A stretch of 64,000 nucleotides of DNA from Deltaproteobacteria bacterium (GTDB taxonomy: Bacteria; Myxococcota_A; Polyangia; Polyangiales; JADJMO01), in NCBI GenBank assembly GCA_016182965.1, contig JACPFM010000035.1, positions 1-64,000 on the forward strand, given 5' to 3'. The position numbers and the translations under genes are program-made. A model generated the notes under the pieces. The model did no database searches and was not told the DNA's origin. It saw only the letters and a list, made by a program, of their open reading frames with translations. Position 1 is the first letter of the stretch. Each line of letters begins with the position of its first letter. This document shows, piece after piece, positions 47,588 to 57,959 of the stretch.

Positions 47588-49789
47588 GTGGTGCGTCGCC
47601 TCGTTCCCCTCTTCTTCTCGCTCTCGCTCGTGGTCTTCTTCTCGCTCTCGCTCGTGGCGTGCGGCACCAAAGGGGCGCCCGATCGCTTCGGCGGCGAAGA
47701 CGCCTTCCCGATCGACGACGCCGACGTCGCCGAGATCTCCGGCGACGTGAGCATCCCCGACGCCGATCCGAACCTCGGCGGTCCGTGCATCGACGACGCG
47801 CAGTGCGCCCGTCCCGAGATTCCCTGCGCGAGCTTCGCCTGCGACCCCTCGGTGAAGCGCTGCCGCGCCACCCCCGACGACACGAGGTGCGACGACGGCC
47901 TCTACTGCAACGGCGCCGAGCGCTGCGATCCGCGCCGCGGGTGCATCCCCGGGCCGGTCGTCGACTGCTCGTCCGGCGACCCGTGCATGATCGACCGCTG
48001 CATCGAAGACACGCGCACGTGCGCGAGCGCGCCGCGCGACGCCGACGGCGACGGCGACGGCACCAAGGCGTGCATCGCCAAGGGCTTCGACTGCGACGAC
48101 AGCGATCCAACGGTCTCCTCCAAGGCGAAGGAGATCTGCGGTAACAAGAAGGACGACGACTGCGACGGCACCACCGACGAGGCCGATTGCGTCACCCCCG
48201 CCTACGGCAGCTGCGACACCGCGCTCGTCGTCGACAAGCCGGGCACGTACGGCGTGAACCTCGCCGGCACCGTCCGCAAGATCCCCGCCTCGTGCGCGCC
48301 GCCGACCGAGTACCCGCGGCAGATCGTCGTCGCGGTGAAGATCACCGGGACCGAGGCGCGCGACGTCGACGTGGTCGCGACCCCGCTCGGCGCCCGCGTC
48401 GCCCTCGCGAGCTCGAAGCTGTGCGCCGACGGCACCACCGAGACGGGCTGCGCCGCGCAGCCGCCGACCGCCTCGTCGATCCGCCTGAAGATGCGCAACC
48501 TCGAGCCCGGCACCTGGCCGCTCTACCTGTTCGGGGCCGGCGAGGGGAACGTCGAGCTCAAGATCGGCTACGGGCCGCCGACGCCGCCGGCGACCAACCT
48601 CTCGTGCGCGACGGCGCTCCCGCTGCTCGACGACACGAAGCCGTCCGCGGTCGTGTCCGCCGAGCTCGTCGAGGTCGGGAAGCTCGCGAGCGCCTGCGAC
48701 GGTGCGGTCGGGCCGCTGGTATATCGCGTCGACATCCCCGCGGGCTTCGGGCCGCGCGATCTACGCGTGCGCGCCACGCCCGGCTCGGCGGGCGTGCGCA
48801 CCATCGTCGGCGTGCGTGACGCGGGCTGCGTGGGGTCGAGCAACGAGCTCAAGTGCGGCACGGCCAACCCGGCCGATCTCTTCGTCCGCGCGCTCCCCGC
48901 CGGCACGTACTACGTGAGCGTCGCCGCCACCGCGCCCACCGACGTGACCATCGACGCGGCGCTCTCGCCGGCCACCGTCGCGCCGGCGAACGAGGTGTGC
49001 ACCGGCGCGCCCGCGCTGCCGCTGCAGGCGACCACCATCGTCGATCTCGCGGCGCACGCCGACGACATCGCCGCGAGCTGCATCGCGTCGCCGGGCTACT
49101 ACCCCATCGCGCTCGACGCGGCGTACTCGCTGAAGCTCGAGGCCGCGTCCGACGTGCTCCTCGTCGCGCGGCCCACCGGCTCCGATTACGTCGGCCTCGG
49201 CATGACCTCGGCCGCGTGCGTGTCGGCGGAGCTCGGGTGCGGTCGCGGGTATCCGACGCGCCTCAACCGCCGCGCGGTGCCGGCCGGCGACTACCGCGTG
49301 TTCGTCGAGAGCCTGCTGTGGGCCAACCCGACGATCTCCGCGTTCGTGCGGCCCACCGTCACGCCCGGACCGATCGGCGCCGATCGGTGCGCCGACGCCG
49401 CCGTGACGATCCCCGCCGAGGGCGGCCTGTTCGTCGGCAGCACCGCGGGAAAGGGCGCCGATCTCGACGCGTCGTGCGACACCGTCGGCATGCCGAAGGG
49501 CGGCGCGCCGGAGGTCATCTACCGGCTCGACGTCGCCAAGAAGTCGCGCCTGATCGTCGACGCGTTCGGCTCCGCCTTCACCACCACCGTCAGCGTGCGC
49601 AAGGGCGACACCTGTCCGGGCGTCGAGCTCGAGAACGGCTGCGCCGCCGGCTACGTCGTCGACAACGCGTTCCTCGATCTGAACGTCGATCCCGGCACGT
49701 ACTGGATCGTGGTCGACGGCTACTCGTTGGCGTCGGGATCGTATCGGCTCGACGTGCGCGTCGCGCCGCCCGTGCCGCCGATGCCCTGA
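47588..49789 (+). CDS. MopE-like Cys-rich lipoprotein with duplicated signal-peptide core
   Basis: The 733-residue product starts at GTG 47588. The signal peptide contains an exact 24-base tandem duplication (47610-47633 and 47634-47657) encoding two copies of FFSLSLV; the lipobox is LVAC. A Cys-rich region (about residues 60-150) ends in a MopE-type motif, DCDDSDPTVSSKAKEICGNK followed by KDDDCDGTTDEADC. Four to five beta-sandwich-like repeats of about 110 residues follow (SCATALPL, VCTGAPALPL, RCADAAVTIP starts). They resemble pre-peptidase C-terminal or jelly-roll modules. MopE is a copper-binding surface protein in Methylococcus; the same motif is common in Myxococcota proteins, with unknown ligands. 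Confidence 0.8.
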   Translation: MVRRLVPLFFSLSLVVFFSLSLVACGTKGAPDRFGGEDAFPIDDADVAEISGDVSIPDADPNLGGPCIDDAQCARPEIPCASFACDPSVKRCRATPDDTRCDDGLYCNGAERCDPRRGCIPGPVVDCSSGDPCMIDRCIEDTRTCASAPRDADGDGDGTKACIAKGFDCDDSDPTVSSKAKEICGNKKDDDCDGTTDEADCVTPAYGSCDTALVVDKPGTYGVNLAGTVRKIPASCAPPTEYPRQIVVAVKITGTEARDVDVVATPLGARVALASSKLCADGTTETGCAAQPPTASSIRLKMRNLEPGTWPLYLFGAGEGNVELKIGYGPPTPPATNLSCATALPLLDDTKPSAVVSAELVEVGKLASACDGAVGPLVYRVDIPAGFGPRDLRVRATPGSAGVRTIVGVRDAGCVGSSNELKCGTANPADLFVRALPAGTYYVSVAATAPTDVTIDAALSPATVAPANEVCTGAPALPLQATTIVDLAAHADDIAASCIASPGYYPIALDAAYSLKLEAASDVLLVARPTGSDYVGLGMTSAACVSAELGCGRGYPTRLNRRAVPAGDYRVFVESLLWANPTISAFVRPTVTPGPIGADRCADAAVTIPAEGGLFVGSTAGKGADLDASCDTVGMPKGGAPEVIYRLDVAKKSRLIVDAFGSAFTTTVSVRKGDTCPGVELENGCAAGYVVDNAFLDLNVDPGTYWIVVDGYSLASGSYRLDVRVAPPVPPMP

Positions 49790-49805
49790 GGTGACCCTCC
49801 GACGC

Positions 49806-50165
49806 TCAGTCGGCGTCGGGCGCGTCGCCCAGCGCGTCGCCCAGCGCGTCGTGCGCGTCGCCCAGCGCGTCCTGCGCGTCGGCGTCGCCCTTCGCGTCCT
49901 GCGCGTCGGAGCTCGCGTCGGTCATGTCGCTCGAACCGATGTCGTCGGCGCGCGCGCCGTCGCCGGCGGCGTCGCTCGCCGCGGCGGGATCGGTGTACTC
50001 GCCGGTGTCGGCGAACGACGCGTCGGGGCCGCTGCCGACGGTCGCGGAGGACGGATCGTCCTGCTTCGGCCCGATGATGCACGCGGCGAGCGCGACGGTC
50101 AGCGCCGCCACCGCGAAGGGCACGAGTCGCGTCGAGCGCGTCATCCCGCGGACGAGGGCGCGCAT
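49806..50165 (-). CDS. small acidic lipoprotein, GPKQDDP family copy 4
   Basis: The 119-residue product (start 50165; ATG 50144 is an alternative) has a signal peptide and lipobox LAAC. The mature protein starts CIIGPKQDDP and then becomes a disordered Asp/Ala/Gly/Ser-rich tail ending in repeats of D-A-L-G-D-A. It is the last of four tandem copies; the previous copy's stop is two bases upstream of the start. The function is unknown. Only the signal, lipobox and GPKQDDP are shared; the tails differ completely. Confidence 0.75.
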   Translation of the reverse strand: MRALVRGMTRSTRLVPFAVAALTVALAACIIGPKQDDPSSATVGSGPDASFADTGEYTDPAAASDAAGDGARADDIGSSDMTDASSDAQDAKGDADAQDALGDAHDALGDALGDAPDAD

Positions 50166-50167
50166 GA

Positions 50168-50524
50168 TCAGCCGCCCTCGCCTGGCGTGTCGGAGAGCGC
50201 GTCGGAGAGCGCGTCGGGGGTCTCGCTCGCGTCGGCGGCGTCTCCGCCGTCGGCGTCGGAAGCGTCGGCGTCGCGCGCGTTTGGCGCGTCGGCGGCCGCG
50301 TCGACGAAGCCGCCGAAGCCGCTGTCGTCGGCTCCTGCGGCGTCGGGTGTCGCGCTCGGCGCGCCGGTGTCGGCCGAAGGCGTCTCGTTGTCGACGCCCG
50401 TGTCGGTGTCGCGATCGCCGGGGGTGCCGGTGATCGGATCGTCCTGCTTGGGCCCGATGACGCACGCGGCGGCCGCGCCGCCGAGGACCAGCACCGAGAG
50501 CGTGAGGGCACGGAGCGCGCGCAC
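50168..50524 (-). CDS. small acidic lipoprotein, GPKQDDP family copy 3
   Basis: The 118-residue product begins MRALRALTLSVLVLGGAAAA, with the mature N-terminus CVIGPKQDDP. The tail is Asp/Thr/Pro-rich and ends DALSDALSDTPGEGG. It starts one base after the stop of copy 2 (50526) and ends two bases before copy 4 starts, so it lies inside one transcription unit. No other domain is visible. The +2 residue is Val, which in enterobacterial rules would not retain it in the inner membrane. Confidence 0.75.
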   Translation of the reverse strand: MRALRALTLSVLVLGGAAAACVIGPKQDDPITGTPGDRDTDTGVDNETPSADTGAPSATPDAAGADDSGFGGFVDAAADAPNARDADASDADGGDAADASETPDALSDALSDTPGEGG

Positions 50525-50525
50525 G

Positions 50526-50903
50526 TCAGCCTCCGCTCACCGCGTCGGACGGCGCGCCGCCCTCTGCGCCGGAATCACTGTCGCCGTCGTTTACCGCGTC
50601 GGACGCGGCGTCGGTCGCGCACGCGTCGCCGTCGCCCGGGCACGCGTCGCCGTCGGCGACGACCGGGGGCGCCGCCGTGTCGCCGCCCGGAGCGGCGTCG
50701 GGCGACGCGACCGCGCTGTCGGTGGCGTCGTAGGGGCCGCCGCCGCCGCCGCCACTCGTGTCGGCGCGCACCTCGCCCGCATCGGCGGCCTCGAGCGTCG
50801 CCGGATCGTCCTGCTTCGGACCGATGACGCACGCAGCCAGCGCCAGCGCGCCGAGCGCGACGGCGACGATCGTCACGCGCGCGTCAGCCGTCGGAGATCG
50901 CAT
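50526..50903 (-). CDS. small acidic lipoprotein, GPKQDDP family copy 2
   Basis: The 125-residue product has signal sequence VTIVAVALGALALAAC and mature start CVIGPKQDDP. The tail is Gly/Asp/Ala-rich with a run of six glycines and a lone Cys pair (DACPGDGDACATDA) that the other copies lack. Its start lies 20 bases inside copy 1, so translation is likely coupled. Function unknown. Confidence 0.75.
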   Translation of the reverse strand: MRSPTADARVTIVAVALGALALAACVIGPKQDDPATLEAADAGEVRADTSGGGGGGPYDATDSAVASPDAAPGGDTAAPPVVADGDACPGDGDACATDAASDAVNDGDSDSGAEGGAPSDAVSGG

Positions 50904-51288
50904 CGCTGCCTCCGTGCTCGCATGGGCCCGCTTCGCTCGCGCCGGTCTCGCTGCCGGTCTCGCAGGACGGCGCATCGGACGGCGCATCAGCAGGCGCGTC
51001 GCTCGCGCCGGAGTCGGCAGCGGCGTCGCCGCCAGCGATCGCGTCGCCCTCCGGCGCGCCGCCGTCGTCGAAGGCACCGGTCGAGCCGTCCATCGGAGCG
51101 GGCGAGGTGTCGCTCGTCGCTGCGGCGTCGTAGCCGGTCTTGCCTCCCGGCGTGTCTTCGGCCGGATCGTCCTGCTTGGGCCCGATGATGCACGCGCTCA
51201 TGGCCGCCGCGAGCATCGCGACGAGCACGGTCACGAGCGCGAACGCGCCGCGGACGCTACGCAGGCTCGGAGAGGACGCGAGGCGCAT
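50884..51288 (-). CDS. small acidic lipoprotein, GPKQDDP family copy 1
   Basis: The 134-residue product is the first gene of the four. The signal peptide VTVLVAMLAAAMSAC is followed by the mature start CIIGPKQDDP. The tail (about 95 residues) is Asp/Gly/Ala/Ser-rich and ends with two cysteines. DNA around the shared motif is nearly identical in all four copies: on the plus strand GGATCGTCCTGCTT, then a 3-base variable part and GGCCCGATGA. This is more conserved than codon choice requires and suggests recent duplication or recombination. The promoter should lie in 51289-51418. Confidence 0.75.
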   Translation of the reverse strand: MRLASSPSLRSVRGAFALVTVLVAMLAAAMSACIIGPKQDDPAEDTPGGKTGYDAAATSDTSPAPMDGSTGAFDDGGAPEGDAIAGGDAAADSGASDAPADAPSDAPSCETGSETGASEAGPCEHGGSDAISDG

Positions 51289-51418
51289 GGGGCCGACCGT
51301 GGATGTGCATGGTACGCGCCACCGGCGCGGCACGCACGTTTCTCTGCGAAATCCCGCAGATCCACGGACAAAACGCGCGGGGCGCCTCGTCCGGTGCGGC
51401 CCAACACGGCACACACCA

Positions 51419-51626
51419 GTCGTCAGTCGTCAGTCGTCAGTCGTCAGTCGTCAGTCGAGGGTGAAGTCGAGCGTGGTCCAAGGTCGAAAAGTCGAAGGCC
51501 CGAACCGGGGGCCAGCCCCTGGAACCCCGGAGATTCGGCCCCCGCCCTGTGTCAATCTGCCATCAGTCATCAATCCGAGCGAGAGAGCCGGCTCCCGTCT
51601 CGAGCTGACGACTGACGACTGATGAC
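51419..51626. repeat. 208-bp element bounded by inverted heptamer arrays
   Basis: The left boundary is (GTCGTCA)x5 (51419-51453). The right boundary is (TGAYGAC)x3 (51606-51626), its reverse complement. Between them lie degenerate GGTCGAA units (51482-51500), a dyad GGGGGCCAGCCCC and the sequence GAGAGAGCCGGCTCCCGTCT that recurs at 62533-62553. The right array sits 59 bases past the GltJ-like stop on the minus strand. The gap 51289-51685 has no gene. Confidence 0.85.
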
Positions 51627-51685
51627 TGATGGCCCCGTTTTCGCGAGCAGCGACACCGCCGACGCCCCCGATCGCGACCACCCGA

Positions 51686-53371
51686 TCAGAGGTTGATGCT
51701 CCAGCCGAACGACTTCGGATCGCCTCCGAAGGCGGGGACCTTCGCGCCCTTGAAGCGGTTCTGGATGCAGCTCTTCGTGCCGGGGTCGTACTCGCCGGAG
51801 GTGACCACGGCGCTCGAGACCGAGCCGCTCGGCGCGAACGTGACCTGCACCTTGCCAGCGCCGCCCGAGCCGCAGTCCTTGTAGGGGACCGAGCTCAGCG
51901 CGGACTTGGCCGCGGCCTTGTCGAACTCCGCGCCCGCGGCGGGCGCGGGCTTCGCCGTCTCGGCCGGCTTCGGCGGCTCCTTCGGACCGCCCATCATGCA
52001 GTCGAGCGACGTGCACTTGGTGCCGGGGGAGGTGGTCGTCGGAGCGGGCTTGTCGCCGGTGGTCGTCGTCGGCTTGGCCGTGGCGGTGCCGCCCGGCGCA
52101 GCGGCGGTGCCGCCGGCGGCCGGCTTGGTGCCGGGCTTGCCGATCGGGCCGCCCGGCTCGGTCGGAGCTTCGCCGCCCGGTGCGGGCGCGGTCTCGGTCG
52201 GCTCGGCGGCCGCCTTCTTCGTGTCCTTCTTGTCGCCCTTGTCGTCGGCCTTCGGCGTCTCGAGGCCGGGCTTGCCGTCCTTCTGCGCGACCTCGTCGCC
52301 CTGGCGGGTGCCCAGCAGCACGATGACCACGACGAGGAGCAGGGCGACGATGCCGCCCATGGCGAGGATGAGACCCTTGTTCGACTTCTTCGACTCTTCG
52401 GCGGCGGGGCTCTCGGCGAGCGCCGCGGCCGGAGGAGGCGCGAGGATCGGCGCGCCGAGCGCCGTGCCGAAGGCGCCGCCGCCGCCGAGGTTCATGATGT
52501 CGTCGAGCTTCGCGCGATCGTCCCTCGCGCCGTTGACCGGCTTGGCGGCCGCCGCGAGCTTCTGGATGTCGATGAGGCCGGATTTCTCCTCGTCGCTCGG
52601 GACCACCGCGGCGCCGGCCGTCGCGGGGCCCGACGCGGTGAGCGCCGAGAGCGAGAAGAGGACCGAGTTCTCGTTGCGGGCGCCGATCGGCTTGCCGCCG
52701 CCCATCGCGAGGCCGGGCGGCATCGCGAGCGCGGAGCCCACGGGGGCGCTGGTCGCCACGTCTTCTTCTTCGGTCCCCGGAGCCTGCGCGGCGAACAGGT
52801 CGACCGCGCCGCCGCGCCGCGAGCCACCGAGGCGCGCGGGCTGGGAGGGCTCGCCGATGATCGGGCCGCCGTAGCCGCCGCCGGCCGCGGGGAGCGGCGC
52901 GCCGCCGCCGTTTCCACCGGCCGGAGCGTCGTAGCTCGGCGACGGATACGCCGCGGTGGGAGGCTCGGACGGGAACGCCGGCGCCGCGGGGGGCGGAACG
53001 CTCGCCTGCACCGCCGACTGCAGCTCCGCGATGTCGCGCACGGCCTGCCAGTCGGCCATGCCGTCGCGCCACACGAAGGTGTCGGGGGTGACCACGCCCT
53101 GGCGCATCAGGTCCATGAGCTGCGCGGTCGTGACCTCGCGCTGATCGTTGTCGTCGATCGACGCGGTCCACGTGTCGGCCGCGGGCGGAGGCAACGCGGC
53201 TTGATCGAAGACGCGCGTCTCGTCTTGATCGTGGGCCTGCTCGGCGGGTTCGCGCCCATCGATCTCGATGCGGGCGCCGCACTTCTTGCAGGCGATTTTG
53301 ACGATCTTCCCGCGGACTTTCTCGTCGGCGATGTTGTACTTCGCTCCGCAGGACTGGCACGAGATCTTCAT
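51686..53371 (-). CDS. GltJ/AgmX-like protein: zinc ribbon, GYF domain, TM helix, TonB-like C-terminus
   Basis: The 561-residue protein starts at ATG 53371. An MJ0042-type zinc ribbon is at residues 5-31 (Cys5, Cys8, Cys28, Cys31). A GYF_2 domain lies about 68-115 (VTPDTFVWRDGMADWQAVRD). A Pro/Gly-rich cytoplasmic linker leads to one transmembrane helix (about 330-350, LALLLVVVIVLL-like). A Lys/Pro/Thr-rich periplasmic linker and a TonB/energy-transducer-type end (KVQVTFAPSGSVSSAVVTSG, SCIQNRFKGAKVPAF) follow. In Myxococcus, GltJ (AgmX) has this architecture and couples the Agl motor to the cell surface. No other gliding genes are adjacent, so this may be a solitary paralogue with another cargo. 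Confidence 0.85.
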   Translation of the reverse strand: MKISCQSCGAKYNIADEKVRGKIVKIACKKCGARIEIDGREPAEQAHDQDETRVFDQAALPPPAADTWTASIDDNDQREVTTAQLMDLMRQGVVTPDTFVWRDGMADWQAVRDIAELQSAVQASVPPPAAPAFPSEPPTAAYPSPSYDAPAGGNGGGAPLPAAGGGYGGPIIGEPSQPARLGGSRRGGAVDLFAAQAPGTEEEDVATSAPVGSALAMPPGLAMGGGKPIGARNENSVLFSLSALTASGPATAGAAVVPSDEEKSGLIDIQKLAAAAKPVNGARDDRAKLDDIMNLGGGGAFGTALGAPILAPPPAAALAESPAAEESKKSNKGLILAMGGIVALLLVVVIVLLGTRQGDEVAQKDGKPGLETPKADDKGDKKDTKKAAAEPTETAPAPGGEAPTEPGGPIGKPGTKPAAGGTAAAPGGTATAKPTTTTGDKPAPTTTSPGTKCTSLDCMMGGPKEPPKPAETAKPAPAAGAEFDKAAAKSALSSVPYKDCGSGGAGKVQVTFAPSGSVSSAVVTSGEYDPGTKSCIQNRFKGAKVPAFGGDPKSFGWSINL

Positions 53372-53713
53372 GTTGCGTTGCCTCTCGTCGCGACCGCATA
53401 CGGCCGAGGACGAATCGTCGCGATACCCGTGAACGGCGTCGACTGCGGATGCAGCGTGCCAACGCGGGCCCGTTTGGATCGAGCCTGTGAAGTGTAAGTG
53501 GAACCAAAGGGGTCGATCAAGGAGCGTGCAGACGCGTCGGCCTGCATGCGCGAGCAGCCAGCGCTTGGACGCGCATCCCTCGAGCATGTTTGGGGGCATG
53601 TTTGGGAGCAGGTCGGGCAGGAGGGTCGGCGGAGCGCACGGCCGAGCGCGCGGGGGTGTGCGCGAGCGTCGACGAGCGGGTCCGTGGCCGCGCCCGCCGG
53701 GTCGCCGACCGCG
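53372..53713. other. 342-bp intergenic region
   Basis: It lies upstream of the GltJ-like gene and downstream of the next minus-strand gene. A 12-base direct repeat (GCATGTTTGGG, near 53583 and 53598) and generic GC-rich sequence are seen; no gene is supported. A weak promoter-like TTGATC...TTACAC on the minus strand near 53490-53517 could serve the GltJ-like gene. Confidence 0.4.
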
Positions 53714-55264
53714 TCAGTTGAGCGGGACGAGTGACGCTCCATCCTTGCTGCAGAATGCCGCTTCTGCCTCGTAGCGCGTGCCGCACATCGGGCAGATCCG
53801 CCCGCGCGGTCGCTGCGCAGCGGGAGCGTGCGCCTGCGCCGGCGGAGGCGGGGCAGGAGCGGGCCCGGCGATCGGACGCGGCGCAGGCGGCAGGCGGGTC
53901 CCATCGTTGGGGCAGAATTCGGCGTGCGGCGGCAACGAGGACCGACACACCGGACAGATTCGGCCGCCGGGTACCGCCGCGGGCGCCGCGCCGGGCGCGG
54001 CCGTGGTGGTTCCCGCGTCGGGCGCGGCCGCGGCGGGTGACGCGACGGGAGCGGTCGCAGCCGCGCGGCGTTCTTTCTCGGCCTTGCGCTCGGCCCGCTC
54101 GGCGGCGCGGCGCGCCTCTTCCGCGGCGGCCTTCGCGTTGGCGCGGCGCCAGAGGACGACGGCGGCCAGCGCGAGCAACGATCCGGCGCCGCCGGCGACG
54201 GCGAGGAGGCCGAAGCGCCGCCGCCCCTCCTGCGGCTTCTCGGGATCGCGCACGATCGTCTCGCCGGCGCCCGATCCGGTGATGACGATCGCGACCGAGC
54301 CCTCGTCGGCGCCCGCGTCGCCGCCACCGGCCGCGAGCAGATCGGCGTAGGCCTTGTCGCTGACGACCTCGAGCTGCACGCGGGCGGACTTTCCGGCCGC
54401 CTCGACGACGACCGACGCGGAGACCGGCTCGGCGTCGGCGGCCACCTTCACGTGCCCGGCTGCGTCGATCGAGATGGTGGCGATCGACGACGACTCCGGC
54501 GCGAGGCGGTAGGTCGGCTTCGAGGGCAGCTCGCAGCCCTTCGGGTCGAGGATGCGCGCCTTCAGATCGAACGCGTCGCCGGGCCGGAGCAGCTTCTTGC
54601 GCGGTCGCACCTCCAGCGTCGCCGGGTCACCGGGCGCGCTGCAGTCGATCGCGGGCGCGGTCGGCGCGGGCGGCGCGGTCGGCTTGGGCGTCGGCGTCGG
54701 CGCGGCGGTCGGCACGGGCGTGGTAGGGGAGGGCGCCGGCGCTGCCGCCCCCTCGCGCGAGACGATCTTGAACGTGCGCGAGCGCTCGACGGTGGCGCTG
54801 CAGCTGCCCGCCGCCAGCGTCGACGAGTAGTGCGCCGACTCGGACAGCACGATGGTGTCGTCGTCGATGGCGCGCACGACGGTGGTGATCGCGGCCTTGC
54901 GCGGATCGCCCGGCGGGCTCTCGCACCGGGTCTTCCACCACCGGATCGAGGGCGTCGCACTGTGGGACACCCGCCGGGCGAGGCCCATGTCCCAGCACTG
55001 GTCGGTCCGGAACGATTTGCCGCCCGAGAAGACCAGCTCGTCGCCGCTGACCGAGATCTTGTAGCCGCCGCCCGGGCTCGAGCTGCTCTTCGGCTTGGGG
55101 CCGCACTCGTCGACCCACGACGACACGGTGACGTTCTCGATCAGCGGGCCGGCCGACCACGAGCCGGCCAACGTCGCTTGTTGCGCGTGCGCATGCTGCG
55201 CGAGCGACATCGCGACGGCCACCGCGGCGAGCGCGGCGAGACGCTGCGGGCGACTGCGGGACAC
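53714..55264 (-). CDS. secreted-N/cytoplasmic-C membrane protein with two terminal zinc ribbons
   Basis: The 516-residue product starts at GTG 55264. A signal peptide (LAALAAVAVAMSLAQHAHA) leads into a periplasmic domain of about 330 residues with paired Cys and a Pro/Thr linker. Bacterial Ig-like strands (LEVRPRKKLLRPGDAF, VVVEAAGKSARVQLEVVS) follow. A transmembrane helix (about 355-375, LLAVAGGAGSLLALAAVVLW) is followed by an Ala/Arg/Glu coiled coil. Two zinc ribbons end the protein: CPVCRSSLPPHAEFCPNDG and CPMCGTRYEAEAAFCSKDG. The topology predicts zinc ribbons in the cytoplasm. The family is not recognised. It may pass a signal across the membrane; similar ribbons occur on the kinases of this window. 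Confidence 0.7.
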   Translation of the reverse strand: MSRSRPQRLAALAAVAVAMSLAQHAHAQQATLAGSWSAGPLIENVTVSSWVDECGPKPKSSSSPGGGYKISVSGDELVFSGGKSFRTDQCWDMGLARRVSHSATPSIRWWKTRCESPPGDPRKAAITTVVRAIDDDTIVLSESAHYSSTLAAGSCSATVERSRTFKIVSREGAAAPAPSPTTPVPTAAPTPTPKPTAPPAPTAPAIDCSAPGDPATLEVRPRKKLLRPGDAFDLKARILDPKGCELPSKPTYRLAPESSSIATISIDAAGHVKVAADAEPVSASVVVEAAGKSARVQLEVVSDKAYADLLAAGGGDAGADEGSVAIVITGSGAGETIVRDPEKPQEGRRRFGLLAVAGGAGSLLALAAVVLWRRANAKAAAEEARRAAERAERKAEKERRAAATAPVASPAAAAPDAGTTTAAPGAAPAAVPGGRICPVCRSSLPPHAEFCPNDGTRLPPAPRPIAGPAPAPPPPAQAHAPAAQRPRGRICPMCGTRYEAEAAFCSKDGASLVPLN

Positions 55265-55487
55265 GCGCGCACTGTAGCGGAGCGCAGGGGATCCGGGCGA
55301 AGTTGCCGCACCCCGACGTCCCGTTTCGCCGGCGGCGATCGCGGCGGGGCCCATCCGTCAGGAGAGTGGGGACACAACCAGCCTTTCCGTTTGACCGGCA
55401 GATTTGGCCCGTGGTACGTCCGCGCGGCAAATTCCAGGCGGCCCCAGCGTCGTGCCGGGGTGTTCCGGGTGCCAAGAGAGGTCTCCG

Positions 55488-57545
<2,058 letters not shown>

Positions 57546-57585
57546 CGGATCGCTCGCGCGGGTGACGTCGCCTCGGCTGGGGCAT

Positions 57586-57844
57586 CGTCGTCGCTGGCGC
57601 AGACCAGGTCGAAGGTCGAAGGTCGAAGGTCGAAGGTCGAATGGGGCGCCGCCCCGCTCGGCCTTCGGCCTTTTCGTGGGCAGCGGCGTCGTCGCGCGCG
57701 GGACGCGTCGTCGTCGCTGGCGCAGACCGGGTCGAAGTTCGAAGCTCGAATGCTGGACCGTGTGTTCGGGCCTGGAGCTCTTGCTTCGCAGAAAGCGTCG
57801 GGGTCGTGCAGGGCGTCTCCGCCTTCGACCTTCGACCTTCGACC
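57586..57844. repeat. repeat cluster: duplicated 20-mer, (GGTCGAA)x5, degenerate x3, inverted x3
   Basis: The 20-mer CGTCGTCGCTGGCGCAGACC occurs at 57586-57605 and 57709-57728, each followed by a GGTCGAA array: five perfect units at 57607-57641, and three at 57730-57750 (GGTCGAA, GTTCGAA, GCTCGAA). An inverted array (TTCGACC)x3 lies at 57824-57844. A 123-bp block therefore appears duplicated once. No gene is seen in 57546-57959. Confidence 0.85.
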
Positions 57845-57959
57845 CCGTCGCTGAAGTCGCTGAAGGCGCCGAAGCGGAGAGCGAGCGCCAGCGCGCGCGG
57901 CGACGAGTGCGTGTGCACCATCGACGGCGCGGCCCGGACCGCCTAGACTGCCCCGCACC

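Noticed and set aside
51419..51453. Heptamer array considered as CRISPR or as a coding repeat
   Set aside because: There are no spacers, and no reading frame with a start and a family spans the array.
53498..53734. Possible small genes between the GltJ-like gene and its neighbour
   Set aside because: The open frames are short, in the direction without signals, and have compositions typical of random high-GC frames.
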